A DNA stretch of 64,000 nt from Anthropogastromicrobium sp052273485 (GTDB lineage: Bacteria > Bacillota > Clostridia > Lachnospirales > Lachnospiraceae). The DNA is taken from contig DAVZID010000003.1 in the NCBI GenBank assembly GCA_052273485.1, positions 44,169-108,168 on the forward strand, read 5' to 3'. The notes beneath the pieces are model-generated. The model searched no databases and was not told the origin of the DNA. It was given only the letters and a program-made list of their open reading frames with translations. Positions 43,032 through 51,471 of this stretch are shown here, piece after piece. The translations under genes were made by a program, and so were the position numbers. Numbering within the stretch: the stretch's first letter is position 1; each line of letters begins with the position of its first letter.

Positions 43032-43071
43032 GTCTGCTATGAGGTGCAGACGAGTTTTGCCCATTCGGGCA
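43032..43071 (-). promoter_or_regulatory. Structured metF leader (candidate cis-regulatory RNA)
   Basis: On the minus strand: a TGCCC/GGGCA hairpin with GAAT loop (43058-43071), then a GTCTGC/GCAGAC hairpin with loop ACCTCATA (43032-43051). The loop sequence CCTC could pair with GAGG of the metF ribosome site about 30 bases downstream. It does not match the known SAM or THF riboswitch consensuses that I can recall. A promoter candidate (TTTTCA, 17, TATACT) lies just upstream. Confidence 0.5.
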
Positions 43072-43160
43072 TATTTAGGTTAAGTATAACATGGATTTTA
43101 TTGAATGAAAAGAAGATTTTCCCAATGAATTGATATTGATATAAACTATACCAAAAAGAC

Positions 43161-43189
43161 TTGCTGTGAGTTTCCTTTTCCACTATGAT
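43161..43189 (+). promoter_or_regulatory. trpF promoter
   Basis: TTGCTG (43161-43166), 17-base spacer, TATGAT (43184-43189). Confidence 0.7.
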
Positions 43190-43210
43190 ATCTATTACAA
43201 GTATACCAAT

Positions 43211-43237
43211 GTTTATAGCAAAGCTTTGCCTATAAAC
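43211..43237. promoter_or_regulatory. Operator-like palindrome in the trpF leader
   Basis: GTTTATAG and CTATAAAC arms (8 bases) enclose the self-complementary CAAAGCTTTG plus one extra C. It lies about 15-40 bases after the predicted transcription start, the usual place for a repressor site. The palindrome has no loop, so it is more likely a protein site than an RNA hairpin. Confidence 0.6.
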
Positions 43238-43269
43238 AAAAAATAAGAGATACGAAAGGAATACAGAGC

Positions 43270-43932
43270 ATGGAACAAAAAAAACGTGTTAAAATCAAAA
43301 TCTGTGGGCTGACAACTCCTAAGGAAGCAGCCTATTTAAACGAAATTCACGCAGACTTTGCCGGAATGGTCGTATTTTTCCCAAAGAGCAAGCGAAACAT
43401 TTCCTTAGAGCAGGCAAAAAAAATAAAGCTGCAACTGCAGCCTGAAATTAAGACAGTGGCAGTGACAGTCGCACCGACGCTTGATCAGATTACGCAAATA
43501 AAGGCGGCCGGATTTGACTTTATTCAGATTCATAAGTCTCCTGCTGAACTCTCTGAAAAAACGACCGCGGCGGTAGCTGTTTTTGCAAGTTCTGTCTTTC
43601 TTCCTATTATAAAAGCATTTAATGTATCCGATATTGAAGATTATTCATGTTGGCGCGATTGTCCAAATGTCGCAGGCTTTGTATTCGATGCCGCAGAACC
43701 AGGAAGCGGCACGGTATTCGACTGGACACTTTTGCAGACACTTCCCCGAAATAAAAAACTTTTCATGCTAGCAGGTGGGCTGACACCAACAAATGTGTCC
43801 TCTGCTATACGCACCTTGCACCCGGACGGTGTGGACGTCTCCTCTGGTGTAGAATACACAGACACAAACCGCCTCGGCAAAGACCCGAAGCAAATACGAG
43901 CTTTTGCCGAAGCGGTACAAAATGCAAACTAA
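43270..43932 (+). CDS. trpF: Phosphoribosylanthranilate isomerase
   Basis: 220-residue TIM-barrel enzyme of tryptophan synthesis. The catalytic Cys lies in KICGLT (about 10-15) and the catalytic Asp in FDAAEPGSG (about 138-146); the phosphate-binding ends LAGGLTPTN and VDVSSGVE are present. It stands alone with no other trp gene in the window. The start has GAAAGGAATACAG upstream. Whether a full trp pathway exists elsewhere cannot be told. Confidence 0.93.
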   Translation: MEQKKRVKIKICGLTTPKEAAYLNEIHADFAGMVVFFPKSKRNISLEQAKKIKLQLQPEIKTVAVTVAPTLDQITQIKAAGFDFIQIHKSPAELSEKTTAAVAVFASSVFLPIIKAFNVSDIEDYSCWRDCPNVAGFVFDAAEPGSGTVFDWTLLQTLPRNKKLFMLAGGLTPTNVSSAIRTLHPDGVDVSSGVEYTDTNRLGKDPKQIRAFAEAVQNAN

Positions 43933-43944
43933 CAGACGGATACT

Positions 43945-44619
43945 TTACTGTACTGCCATACACGTTCCAATTAAACGGCAGCTATCCATTCTTCGAAAAC
44001 GCAGTGGAACACCTCTTCCATTGATTGTATTTAATGCATATCCCTTTTCAGATGCATGAAACTGACGAAAATACAGGCGATGGTTATACAAAAACAACGC
44101 ATTCTCGCCTTCAGCTGGGAATTTATCTGACAGCAGTAAAACATCATTTTTACAGTATCTCGGTGAAAAATGATCATTTGGCAAACGCACGGCCATATAT
44201 GCATTTTGACATGATGTTTTCACATGCTCCACATCAAAGCTTGAGAACGCGACTCCATCGGAAGTCTCTGCCGCCGGGATCAGACATGGGATCTCGCGGC
44301 TGTCATCCTTTTCCATTCCTGCCTGCCACTGTGCCTCAATTTCCGCGATTGCGCGAATGAATTTCTTTCCATGCTCCCCACTCTCACGATAGGCAAAAAG
44401 AAGCTGCTCTTCCTCTTCACGCGGGCTTTCTCCCATCAAGTTTTCCATCGACACATTCAACGTGCGGCTGAGTGCAAGAACCGTGTCGACTCTTGGATTC
44501 TTTGCTCTCCTATAAATAATATTACGAATTGTTTCCAGCGGGACATTGGACAGCTCAGACAGCATCTCCAGTGTCAATCCTTTTTTGTCCATCATTGCCT
44601 TTAGCTGTTTGTCAATCAT
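43945..44619 (-). CDS. XRE-family regulator with degenerate S24-like domain
   Basis: 224-residue DNA-binding protein. An N-terminal XRE helix-turn-helix (about 6-60) is followed by a linker and a LexA/S24-like C-terminal fold (about 115-224). In the place of the catalytic GDSMxP motif it reads N148-D-H-F-S-P, so the nucleophile Ser is His and self-cleavage is not expected. Paired divergently with the 44823 gene, which has the same change. It has its own AGGAGG-like site. The target is unknown; the adjacent intergenic DNA and the trpF palindrome are possibilities. Confidence 0.78.
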   Translation of the reverse strand: MIDKQLKAMMDKKGLTLEMLSELSNVPLETIRNIIYRRAKNPRVDTVLALSRTLNVSMENLMGESPREEEEQLLFAYRESGEHGKKFIRAIAEIEAQWQAGMEKDDSREIPCLIPAAETSDGVAFSSFDVEHVKTSCQNAYMAVRLPNDHFSPRYCKNDVLLLSDKFPAEGENALFLYNHRLYFRQFHASEKGYALNTINGRGVPLRFRRMDSCRLIGTCMAVQ

Positions 44620-44795
44620 TGTACGTTTCCTCCCACTTTACTCTTGTCATTTTTTCCTATTTGAAGTATCCTATTATCATAAAGACTAACAACTACAACT
44701 TCTTGGAATGAGAATATCGTATCATATGTAATTTGTAGTATGGTGGCTAAAAATTACATTATTAGTTATTCTACACATGTCCAAAAGTACCGAAA

Positions 44796-44816
44796 ACTAT
44801 ACGAAAGCGACTATAC
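44796..44816 (+). promoter_or_regulatory. Direct repeat and -10 at the start of the second XRE gene
   Basis: ACTATAC is repeated at 44796-44802 and 44810-44816 (14-base period). TATACA (44812-44817) would serve as a -10 whose transcription start falls on or next to the ATG at 44823. No ribosome site precedes that ATG, which fits a leaderless mRNA. The -35 is weak. Confidence 0.45.
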
Positions 44817-44822
44817 AATTTT

Positions 44823-45560
44823 ATGACACAACAAGAACTTCTATCTCATTTTATTGAAAATCTCGAACAAGAGCGCGTTCGGCTCAATTTGACCCAAGCT
44901 CAAATGGCAGAGAAACTAGAAATGTCCGCTTCGAATTACAAAAAACTGATTGCTGGTCAGTACCGCCGTCCAAACCTATTTCTGGCTCAGCGTTTGTATG
45001 AACTGACCGGTAAGTTTCTCTTTCAATTTTTCGATTTTTCTTCGCCGGAGCTTGACGTGATTGCAAAACTTTTACAGCTGTCTGTCTCCCAACGAAACTT
45101 TGTAGAAGGAATTATTGATTTTGAACTTGAATTCGCTGTTCAGCACAACAAAGAAGATCCTGATGATTCTTTGACTGTAATTATTCCAACTGGAAACTGT
45201 GAGGACGGTATGATTTGGGACTCTGCCAACATTCGTAAAGTAAACATTGCCCCCTATCGAAAGCGTTATGGCTCACTGGTTCACATCGGAGTCGAAATTA
45301 CCTCAAATCATTTAAATCCAGTTTACTACATGGGGGATATTCTTCTAATTTCACGTCGTCCTCCTCGTGATGGTGACACTGCGATCTTTATCAATAAAGA
45401 AACTGGCCGAGCTTATCTGCGACGTTTCGTTCAGCAGATTCCGCGCATCCTTGAGCCAATCAATGGCTATGGAGAAACGTTCTATATTGATCCATATGAC
45501 GAAGCTGAGATAAAAAAGTGGATCAAATATGGCGTTGTTTTGACAAAAATACGCGAATAA
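44823..45560 (+). CDS. XRE-family regulator with degenerate S24-like domain
   Basis: 245-residue regulator. A helix-turn-helix (about 15-65) is followed by a C-terminal S24-like domain (about 115-245). The catalytic Ser motif is replaced by S161-N-H-L-N-P. The fold signature VYYMGDILLI is kept. It is divergent from the 43945 regulator and shares its layout. No ribosome site is seen before the ATG, and the mRNA may be leaderless. It ends in a strong bidirectional terminator. Confidence 0.78.
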   Translation: MTQQELLSHFIENLEQERVRLNLTQAQMAEKLEMSASNYKKLIAGQYRRPNLFLAQRLYELTGKFLFQFFDFSSPELDVIAKLLQLSVSQRNFVEGIIDFELEFAVQHNKEDPDDSLTVIIPTGNCEDGMIWDSANIRKVNIAPYRKRYGSLVHIGVEITSNHLNPVYYMGDILLISRRPPRDGDTAIFINKETGRAYLRRFVQQIPRILEPINGYGETFYIDPYDEAEIKKWIKYGVVLTKIRE

Positions 45561-45665
45561 GAAAAAAAGCGGTTGCTTATTGATCTTTCTTTGCTTGAAG
45601 ATATGACCGTTTCCAGCCGAAAAAAACTCGTGATAGAATCCACTCTGATTAACGAATAAAAAAAC

Positions 45666-45699
45666 GAGCATCGGTACCAAACGCCGATGCTCATTTTTT
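45666..45699. terminator. Bidirectional terminator between the XRE gene and thrS
   Basis: Stem GAGCATCGG/CCGATGCTC with a 9-base loop, followed by ATTTTTTC on the plus strand and GTTTTTTTATT on the minus strand. Confidence 0.9.
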
Positions 45700-45718
45700 C
45701 ATCACTTTCGTGACTTTT

Positions 45719-47476
45719 TTATCTTACCTTGTTCTTGATTTCCTCATGAATCTTCTCAACGAACTCATCCAATCCAACGGTTGTCGTGTTCATCTCACCG
45801 TGCAGTCTGTAGGAAACGGACTTATTCTCCATCTCGTTGAATCCGATTACAAGCAGATACGGAACCTTCTGAACCTGACCCTCACGCATACGATAGCCAA
45901 GCTTTTCTGCTCTGTCATCAAGCTCAACACGGACATTGCGATCCTCAAGCTTCTCGCAGATCTGTCTTGCATACTCCATCAGCTCTTCGTTATCTGTCTT
46001 AACAGGCATAACCTTTACCTGAACTGGAGCTAACCATGTCGGCAGATTTCCCTTTGTCTCTTCAAGAATATACGCCATGAAACGATCAAGAGATCCAAGA
46101 ATTGCTCTGTGCAGAACAACCGGAGTCTTCTTCTCGCCATCCTTGTCGATATAAGTTAACTGGAACTTAGCCGGCAGACAGAAGTCAAGCTGGCAGGTAG
46201 ACAGGGTGTACTCGTTTCCAACAGCTGGCTTTACGTTTACATCCAGCTTCGGGCCGTAGAATGCAGCCTCACCGATCTCCTCAGTGTACTCGATTCCAAG
46301 GTCATTCATAACGTCTCTAAGAGCGTTCTCTGCCTTATTCCACATCTCATCATCATCATGGTACTTTGTCTTGTTCTCTGGATCTCTAAGAGACAAAACA
46401 CAACGATAATCGGTGATACCGAAATCCTTGTAGGTACTAAAGATCAGATCGACAACTCTTGAGAACTCATCCTTGATCTGCTCTGGTGTTACAAACAGAT
46501 GCGCATCATTCTGACAGAAATGACGACCTCTCTCAATACCCTTTAAGGTACCACTGGACTCATAACGGAAGTCATGAGCGATCTCACCAATACGAATTGG
46601 AAGATCTTTGTAAGAATGCATACGGTTTGCATAGATCATCATGTGGTGCGGGCAGTTCATCGGACGAAGAACAAAGGACTCACCATCAACTTCCATTGCC
46701 GGGAACATGTTCTCCTTATAGTGATCCCAATGACCAGAGGTCTTATACAGATTTACCGTACCAACACAAGGAGTCATTACGTGCAGATAGCCAAGTTTTC
46801 TTTCCTTCTCCTTGATGTAGTTCTCTAACTCCTGCCAGATGACATAACCCTTCGGAAGGAACATCGGAAGACCACGGCCTACCAGGTCGTCTACCATGAA
46901 CAAGTTCATATCCTTACCGATCTTTCTGTGATCTCTCTCCTTTGCCTCTTCAAGAAGCTTTAAGTGTTCCTCAAGCTCCTCTGCGGTCGGGAAACATACA
47001 CCATAGATTCTCTGCAGAACCTTGTTGTTCTTATCACCCTTCCAGTAAGCTCCAGAATGCTTTAACAGCTTGAAGTAACGGCAAAGCTTTACATTGTCAA
47101 CGTGAGGTCCACGGCACAGATCGGTGAAATCACCCTGCTCATAACAGGAGATTGTTCCATCTTCCAAATTGGAAATCAGATCCAGCTTATACTCATCATC
47201 CTTGAACATCTCCAGTGCTTCTTCCTTGGAAATTTCCTTGCGGACAATCTTGAAGCCTCTCTTTGCAATCTTCTTCATTTCCTTCTCGATTGCAGCCATA
47301 TCCTCTTCCTTGAATGCATGATCGCCGAAATCAACATCATAGTAGAATCCCTCTGCGACAACTGGTCCTACCCAAAACTTTGCCTGCGGATACAGGTGGC
47401 GGATTGCCTGTGCCATCAAATGAGCACAGGAATGATTCAGTGTGTTTAATGCTTCATCTTCTTTAAAGTTTACCAT
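45719..47476 (-). CDS. thrS: Threonine-tRNA ligase lacking the TGS domain
   Basis: 585-residue class II synthetase. It begins directly at the editing domain (LNHSCAHLMAQAIRHLYP, about 11-28), so the N-terminal TGS domain of about 60 residues is absent; typical ThrRS is about 640 residues. The catalytic core shows the class II motifs (MNCPHHMMIY and RGRHFCQNDAHLF regions, and RAILGSLDRF). A C-terminal anticodon-binding domain follows. The start has AAGAGGAGATC upstream. It is controlled by a T-box with a Thr specifier. Confidence 0.95.
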   Translation of the reverse strand: MVNFKEDEALNTLNHSCAHLMAQAIRHLYPQAKFWVGPVVAEGFYYDVDFGDHAFKEEDMAAIEKEMKKIAKRGFKIVRKEISKEEALEMFKDDEYKLDLISNLEDGTISCYEQGDFTDLCRGPHVDNVKLCRYFKLLKHSGAYWKGDKNNKVLQRIYGVCFPTAEELEEHLKLLEEAKERDHRKIGKDMNLFMVDDLVGRGLPMFLPKGYVIWQELENYIKEKERKLGYLHVMTPCVGTVNLYKTSGHWDHYKENMFPAMEVDGESFVLRPMNCPHHMMIYANRMHSYKDLPIRIGEIAHDFRYESSGTLKGIERGRHFCQNDAHLFVTPEQIKDEFSRVVDLIFSTYKDFGITDYRCVLSLRDPENKTKYHDDDEMWNKAENALRDVMNDLGIEYTEEIGEAAFYGPKLDVNVKPAVGNEYTLSTCQLDFCLPAKFQLTYIDKDGEKKTPVVLHRAILGSLDRFMAYILEETKGNLPTWLAPVQVKVMPVKTDNEELMEYARQICEKLEDRNVRVELDDRAEKLGYRMREGQVQKVPYLLVIGFNEMENKSVSYRLHGEMNTTTVGLDEFVEKIHEEIKNKVR

Positions 47477-47584
47477 TTTGATCTCCTCTTGATTTTATTG
47501 TCTTTATTGACTTTTTATTTTCCATCAGTGACAGCAGGTAAAACAAACTTCATTTGAACAAATTGACTTTCATCTATCTTATTC

Positions 47585-47822
47585 AAATAAAATAAGCACC
47601 CATAGATATCTCACATACCTAAGGGTGCCAATGCACGGTTCCACCTTATCTTTCACTCTTTGCTTATAACGCAGCAGCACGGCGACGCTTCGAAATCTTT
47701 CTTCTTCTGCGCGCGGCTCAGGAATGGTCTTCATACAGAATTCCCATAAACCGCTTCCACCATACACGGTTCTCTCTGAATGTTTGTTCTGCACTACTCT
47801 TTCCGTCATTGCCTTTCAATCT
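47585..47822 (-). promoter_or_regulatory. Threonine T-box leader of thrS
   Basis: Minus-strand leader with an AGAGAG/GGTGGAA-type Stem I, specifier ACC (Thr; complement of 47726-47728) in GAAG-ACC-ATTCCTGAG, and antiterminator T-box sequence AAGGTGGAACCGTG (complement of 47634-47647). A terminator stem GCACCC/GGGTGC (47596-47628) with U-rich tail follows. Uncharged tRNA-Thr should allow read-through into thrS. The rest of the 393-base gap 47477-47869 holds the promoter and an unstructured AT-rich leader. Confidence 0.92.
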
Positions 47823-47830
47823 CAGGTGTT

Positions 47831-47859
47831 ATTCTACCACGGCTTTTTCAAATTGACAA
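47831..47859 (-). promoter_or_regulatory. Promoter of the thrS T-box leader
   Basis: Minus strand TTGTCA (complement of 47854-47859), 17-base spacer, TAGAAT (complement of 47831-47836). Confidence 0.75.
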
Positions 47860-47869
47860 TAGTTTTTTT

Positions 47870-48373
47870 CTACCATTCTGCCTTTTTTATGGCACCCGTC
47901 CAAATTTCTACTAGCTTTTCTAAGGAAAATGCAGCGTTTGCTGGGCTGGTTGATGGCAGACAGACTGATGGGCGCCCCGTCTTCGCCTGTTGGTATTTCT
48001 GATACAATCGACCTGCTGTCTTTCCATTTGTAAAAATGGCTCGAATCTTTGATGTTTCAAAAATGGGCGCTAAATCGGACGGCACTACATTTTTAATACT
48101 ACTGTCACTTGATCCAATGATCTCACATTCTTCAATTACATCGTAAAGCGCAATTTCATGATCCGAAAGCAGCTTTCTCTTTTCCTGCATCGTTTGTGGC
48201 TCATTCTCTTTCAGGATCGCTGCTAACACCTTCCAGAATCGATTTCTCGGATGACCATAATAGAAGCCTTCCGCTCTGGATTTCACAGAGGGAAAGCTTC
48301 CTAAAATTAAAATTTTTGAATTGTCATCATAAACCGGGCCAAAACCATGCGATATATGCTGATATTCTGACAT
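47870..48373 (-). CDS. DNA-deoxyinosine glycosylase-type UDG-superfamily protein
   Basis: 167-residue uracil-DNA-glycosylase fold protein. The motif LGSFPSVKSRAEGFYYGHPRNRFW (in two parts, about 24-47) is characteristic of the hypoxanthine/deoxyinosine glycosylase group. The C-terminal SLPSTSPANA-type motif reads CLPSTSPANA (about 138-147). It should remove deaminated adenine (hypoxanthine) from DNA. It starts two bases after the BY-kinase stop and is probably translated from the same mRNA. Confidence 0.85.
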   Translation of the reverse strand: MSEYQHISHGFGPVYDDNSKILILGSFPSVKSRAEGFYYGHPRNRFWKVLAAILKENEPQTMQEKRKLLSDHEIALYDVIEECEIIGSSDSSIKNVVPSDLAPIFETSKIRAIFTNGKTAGRLYQKYQQAKTGRPSVCLPSTSPANAAFSLEKLVEIWTGAIKKAEW

Positions 48374-48375
48374 AC

Positions 48376-49779
48376 TTATTTCTTGCTGTCAGAATTTCCA
48401 TAGTAGTAGCCATAGTTTTTCTTTCCATAATAGCTAGAATCTTTCTTGCTACCTACCATATTTTGAACAACACCTAAAACATTTGCGCCCACTTTATCCA
48501 TTTCAGCCTTCATCTGAGCCAAAATCTTTTTCTTTGTAACACCATTCTCAATAACCAGAAGTGCTCCATCACACATAGAAGCAACAATCGCAGCATCACC
48601 TACAACGCAAATCGGCGGTGTATCAAAGATAATGTAATCATACGAACCTCTTACTTCTTCACAAAGCTGCTCCAACCATTTAGCTGATAGCAAAGCCGAT
48701 GCGTTTGGTACTAACTTACCACTGAAAAGAACATGCATATTTGGAATACCGACATCATAAATAATCTGTCCAATTTCTGCATTTCCTGAAAGATATTCAG
48801 AAAGTCCCAGTTTAATTCCATCTAATCCCATACGTCTCTGTAATACAGACTTTCTCATATCGGTATCAACAAGAAGCACCTTCTTTCCTACCTGAGATAA
48901 GCTATATGCTAAATGAAATGATACAAATGACTTTCCCTGATTCTCATATGCACTTGTAATGGCAATTGTCTTTACATCCTTGCTGCTGTAAAGGATTCCT
49001 GTACGCAGCTGATAAATAGACTCAGATGCAGAGAACGGTAAATTCTCTGGCCATATAATCTTCTTCTGCTTTTTTCCATTCTTATAATCTGGAATAGCAC
49101 CTAATACAGATAAGCCCGTGCACTTCTGAACATCCTCATCTGTTTTTACTGACGTATTGGTAATCACAAGTAATGCAATAATTCCACAGGATAAAATTAA
49201 TCCAACAACAGCTCCAATGACAACATAAAAGAGAACTGAATGACGTGTATTGTCTGCGAACTCAATTTCAGCCTGATCAAGTACAGTTGGCTCTGCACTT
49301 CCCAATACCTGCGGGATCTGATCACTACTTACTTTAAGAATTTCATTTGCAATGTCAACTGCCTCTCTCTGATCTGGTGCAACTACTTTTACTTTAATAA
49401 TTCTAGTGCTGTCTGGGTTCTCTACCGAAACCATATCATACAGCTCTTTGTACTCCATATCCAACTTCAGATTAGAAATCACTTTTGTAAGAACAACGCG
49501 ACTTTTAATAATTCCCTCATAGTCATTTGTAAGAGCAGATCCTAACTGTAAGTCAGACATTGACACTTCCTTATTGCTATCAATAATACACATGGATGCC
49601 TCTGATTCATACGCATCCTTCACAACAAACTGTCCGTATGCCCCCAATACAGCCCCTAATACAACGGTTACCAATAGCACGATGTACCATCGCTTTGCGA
49701 TTGCATGAAAAATCCCTACAAAGTCTATCGTTACTTCGTCTTCATCTTCATTAGCAATCATTACTTCATTGTTGTTCAT
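48376..49779 (-). CDS. Fused Wzz/BY-kinase capsule regulator
   Basis: 467-residue membrane protein that controls glycan chain length or export. Two membrane segments (about 32-51 and 183-207) flank an extracellular Wzz-type domain. The cytoplasmic tyrosine-kinase domain has Walker A-like SAYENQGKS (about 280), Walker A' LLVDTDMR and Walker B IIFDTPPI. The C-terminus holds a Tyr cluster of six residues (about 452-463), the autophosphorylation tail. It has its own strong promoter and is not adjacent to the glycan locus at 15-37 kb. Confidence 0.92.
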   Translation of the reverse strand: MNNNEVMIANEDEDEVTIDFVGIFHAIAKRWYIVLLVTVVLGAVLGAYGQFVVKDAYESEASMCIIDSNKEVSMSDLQLGSALTNDYEGIIKSRVVLTKVISNLKLDMEYKELYDMVSVENPDSTRIIKVKVVAPDQREAVDIANEILKVSSDQIPQVLGSAEPTVLDQAEIEFADNTRHSVLFYVVIGAVVGLILSCGIIALLVITNTSVKTDEDVQKCTGLSVLGAIPDYKNGKKQKKIIWPENLPFSASESIYQLRTGILYSSKDVKTIAITSAYENQGKSFVSFHLAYSLSQVGKKVLLVDTDMRKSVLQRRMGLDGIKLGLSEYLSGNAEIGQIIYDVGIPNMHVLFSGKLVPNASALLSAKWLEQLCEEVRGSYDYIIFDTPPICVVGDAAIVASMCDGALLVIENGVTKKKILAQMKAEMDKVGANVLGVVQNMVGSKKDSSYYGKKNYGYYYGNSDSKK

Positions 49780-49857
49780 AAAAACCTTCCACCCGGCAAA
49801 TACTCCTTTTTCTCTTTTGTTGATTTACCGTCCTTTTCTATTTTTTATTCCTAACTT

Positions 49858-49886
49858 ATGATAGTAAACATAATCGGTTTTGTCAA
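49858..49886 (-). promoter_or_regulatory. Promoter of the BY-kinase gene
   Basis: Minus strand TTGACA (complement of 49881-49886), 17-base spacer, TATCAT (complement of 49858-49863). A palindrome CATGC-AG-GCATG lies upstream at 49908-49919. Confidence 0.85.
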
Positions 49887-49958
49887 TAGATAAATCCATT
49901 TTTCCTACATGCAGGCATGAGATTTGTCCGAATCTGACTGGACGCGTAAACTGTAACA

Positions 49959-50141
49959 TTATATTTGCTTTCTTACAATTCGATATTCATCCCGATACTG
50001 AAAATGAGGGCAGACATAACGATCACCATAAAGACTTGCTCTTGCGATATCATCCTCATCAAAGAAAAACTGACAGCCATAGGATTCCTCGTCCTCATCG
50101 TATTCAAAATATGCACATTCCTCACAAGACGTTCCCTTCAT
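49959..50141 (-). CDS. DUF6472-like small Cys protein
   Basis: 60-residue protein starting at the ATG at 50139-50141 (MKGTSCEECAYFEYD), with AAAGGCAGGG upstream. An earlier in-frame ATG at 50198 is less likely. Cysteines C6, C9, C23 and C44 could bind zinc. The DEYRIVRKQ ending and CxxC opening recall the DUF6472 group of Lachnospiraceae, of unknown function. No membrane segment. Confidence 0.7.
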   Translation of the reverse strand: MKGTSCEECAYFEYDEDEESYGCQFFFDEDDIARASLYGDRYVCPHFQYRDEYRIVRKQI

Positions 50142-50247
50142 CGTATCCCTGCCTTTCATTTTCATTTCTTTTTCTGCTCGATTTCCGTTTACTTTCAATT
50201 ATTTTGTAAATTAGTTTCTAAATTATCTTCCATTTTAGAAACATTTT

Positions 50248-51378
50248 TTAATCATCCAGTCTGCGAATTTCCGTATAAGCTAAAAGGAATGGACCAACCC
50301 CCTTTGCATCGTCCTCCACTACTGGCTCTGACATATAATACTCATAGGTGCCATCTCTCATCTGTGGACCACCAAGTCCTGCCACCAGACAGATTCCACC
50401 GAGACTTAAACGTCCGTCTTTCTCCTTTAGATAACGCTCACAGATTCCATGGAAGGCCTTTTCGCCGTATGTACGAAAACGCTCTGGCAAAAAGCCAAGA
50501 CGCACACCTTTTAACATGGAGTATGCCATAATCGCGCTTCCGCTTGTCTCTAAATAATTCTTCTCTCGGCCACCCATGTTGACTACTTGATACCACATAC
50601 CGCTCTCATCCTGAAACTTCACCATAGATTCCATCAAGTCAACAAATACCTGCTTTAAGCGATCATAATCTGGCTGATAGGTATTGTCTGCTTTCGTCAG
50701 TGTATCAAGCAGTGCCATTGAATACCAACCAAGCGCACGCAGCCAGAAGTTCTTAGACAAGCCAGTTGTCTTATCACACCAAAACATTTCCCTGGAGGAA
50801 TCATATGCATGATAATACAATCCTGTCTTTTCATCACGCATGTTCTTTACTACATTGAAAAACTGGTTAAAAATATCCGGATAGTTTTTCTTGTTATCAA
50901 AACGGGTCTCATACTCCATATAGAACGGCTGTCCCATATAAAGTCCATCTAGCCAAACCTGATTCGGGTAAATCTTTTTGTGCCAGAAATTGCCCTCCTT
51001 TGTTCGTGGCTGCCCTTTAAGCTGTCCATAAATTACATCGATTGCTTTGCGATACTTCTCCTTGCCTGTGATATCATACAGCAAAAACAAAGTCTTTCCT
51101 GCATTGACATTATCAATATTGTAATCTTCCGGCTTATATCCCTTAATCGTGCCATCCTCTTGAACACGATGATCAATATAAGCTTCTGCAAAATCAAGGT
51201 ACTTCTTTTCCCCTGTGATTTTCCAGGTTTCAATCATTGCCAAAATCATACAGCCATCGATGTAATTCCACCCAGACTTGCCACCCTTTCTCGCAGCCTC
51301 AATGTTCCATGCTGGTACATCAAGTGTACTGTTTTTGATCAAGTCATCCAGGTAAGCCTCAATAATCGGCATCTTCAT
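50248..51378 (-). CDS. GH88/GH105-like unsaturated glucuronyl/rhamnogalacturonyl hydrolase
   Basis: 376-residue (alpha/alpha)6-barrel protein without a signal peptide, so cytoplasmic. Motifs WNYIDGCMI (about 37-45), VNAGKTLF and WLDGLYMGQPF (about 145-155, containing the conserved Asp) match the GH105 (YteR/YesR) pattern. These enzymes remove unsaturated uronic acid from oligosaccharides released by lyases. It stands between glmM and the small Cys gene. No lyase or sugar transporter is adjacent. Confidence 0.85.
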   Translation of the reverse strand: MKMPIIEAYLDDLIKNSTLDVPAWNIEAARKGGKSGWNYIDGCMILAMIETWKITGEKKYLDFAEAYIDHRVQEDGTIKGYKPEDYNIDNVNAGKTLFLLYDITGKEKYRKAIDVIYGQLKGQPRTKEGNFWHKKIYPNQVWLDGLYMGQPFYMEYETRFDNKKNYPDIFNQFFNVVKNMRDEKTGLYYHAYDSSREMFWCDKTTGLSKNFWLRALGWYSMALLDTLTKADNTYQPDYDRLKQVFVDLMESMVKFQDESGMWYQVVNMGGREKNYLETSGSAIMAYSMLKGVRLGFLPERFRTYGEKAFHGICERYLKEKDGRLSLGGICLVAGLGGPQMRDGTYEYYMSEPVVEDDAKGVGPFLLAYTEIRRLDD

Positions 51379-51471
51379 CCCGTATTCCTCCTTTTTCGTA
51401 TTTTCTCTTTGCTGTTTCTTTGTGGATTCTTTCTTTGTTCCTTGTTTTATTTCTATTTTTATTCTACCTGA

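Noticed and set aside
42991..43090. SAM-I or THF riboswitch before metF
   Set aside because: Only about 80 bases of leader and none of the conserved core elements of those classes that I can recall; kept instead as an unassigned structured leader.
47579..47809. 76-codon frame on the minus strand upstream of thrS
   Set aside because: It lies entirely within the T-box leader and is explained by that RNA.
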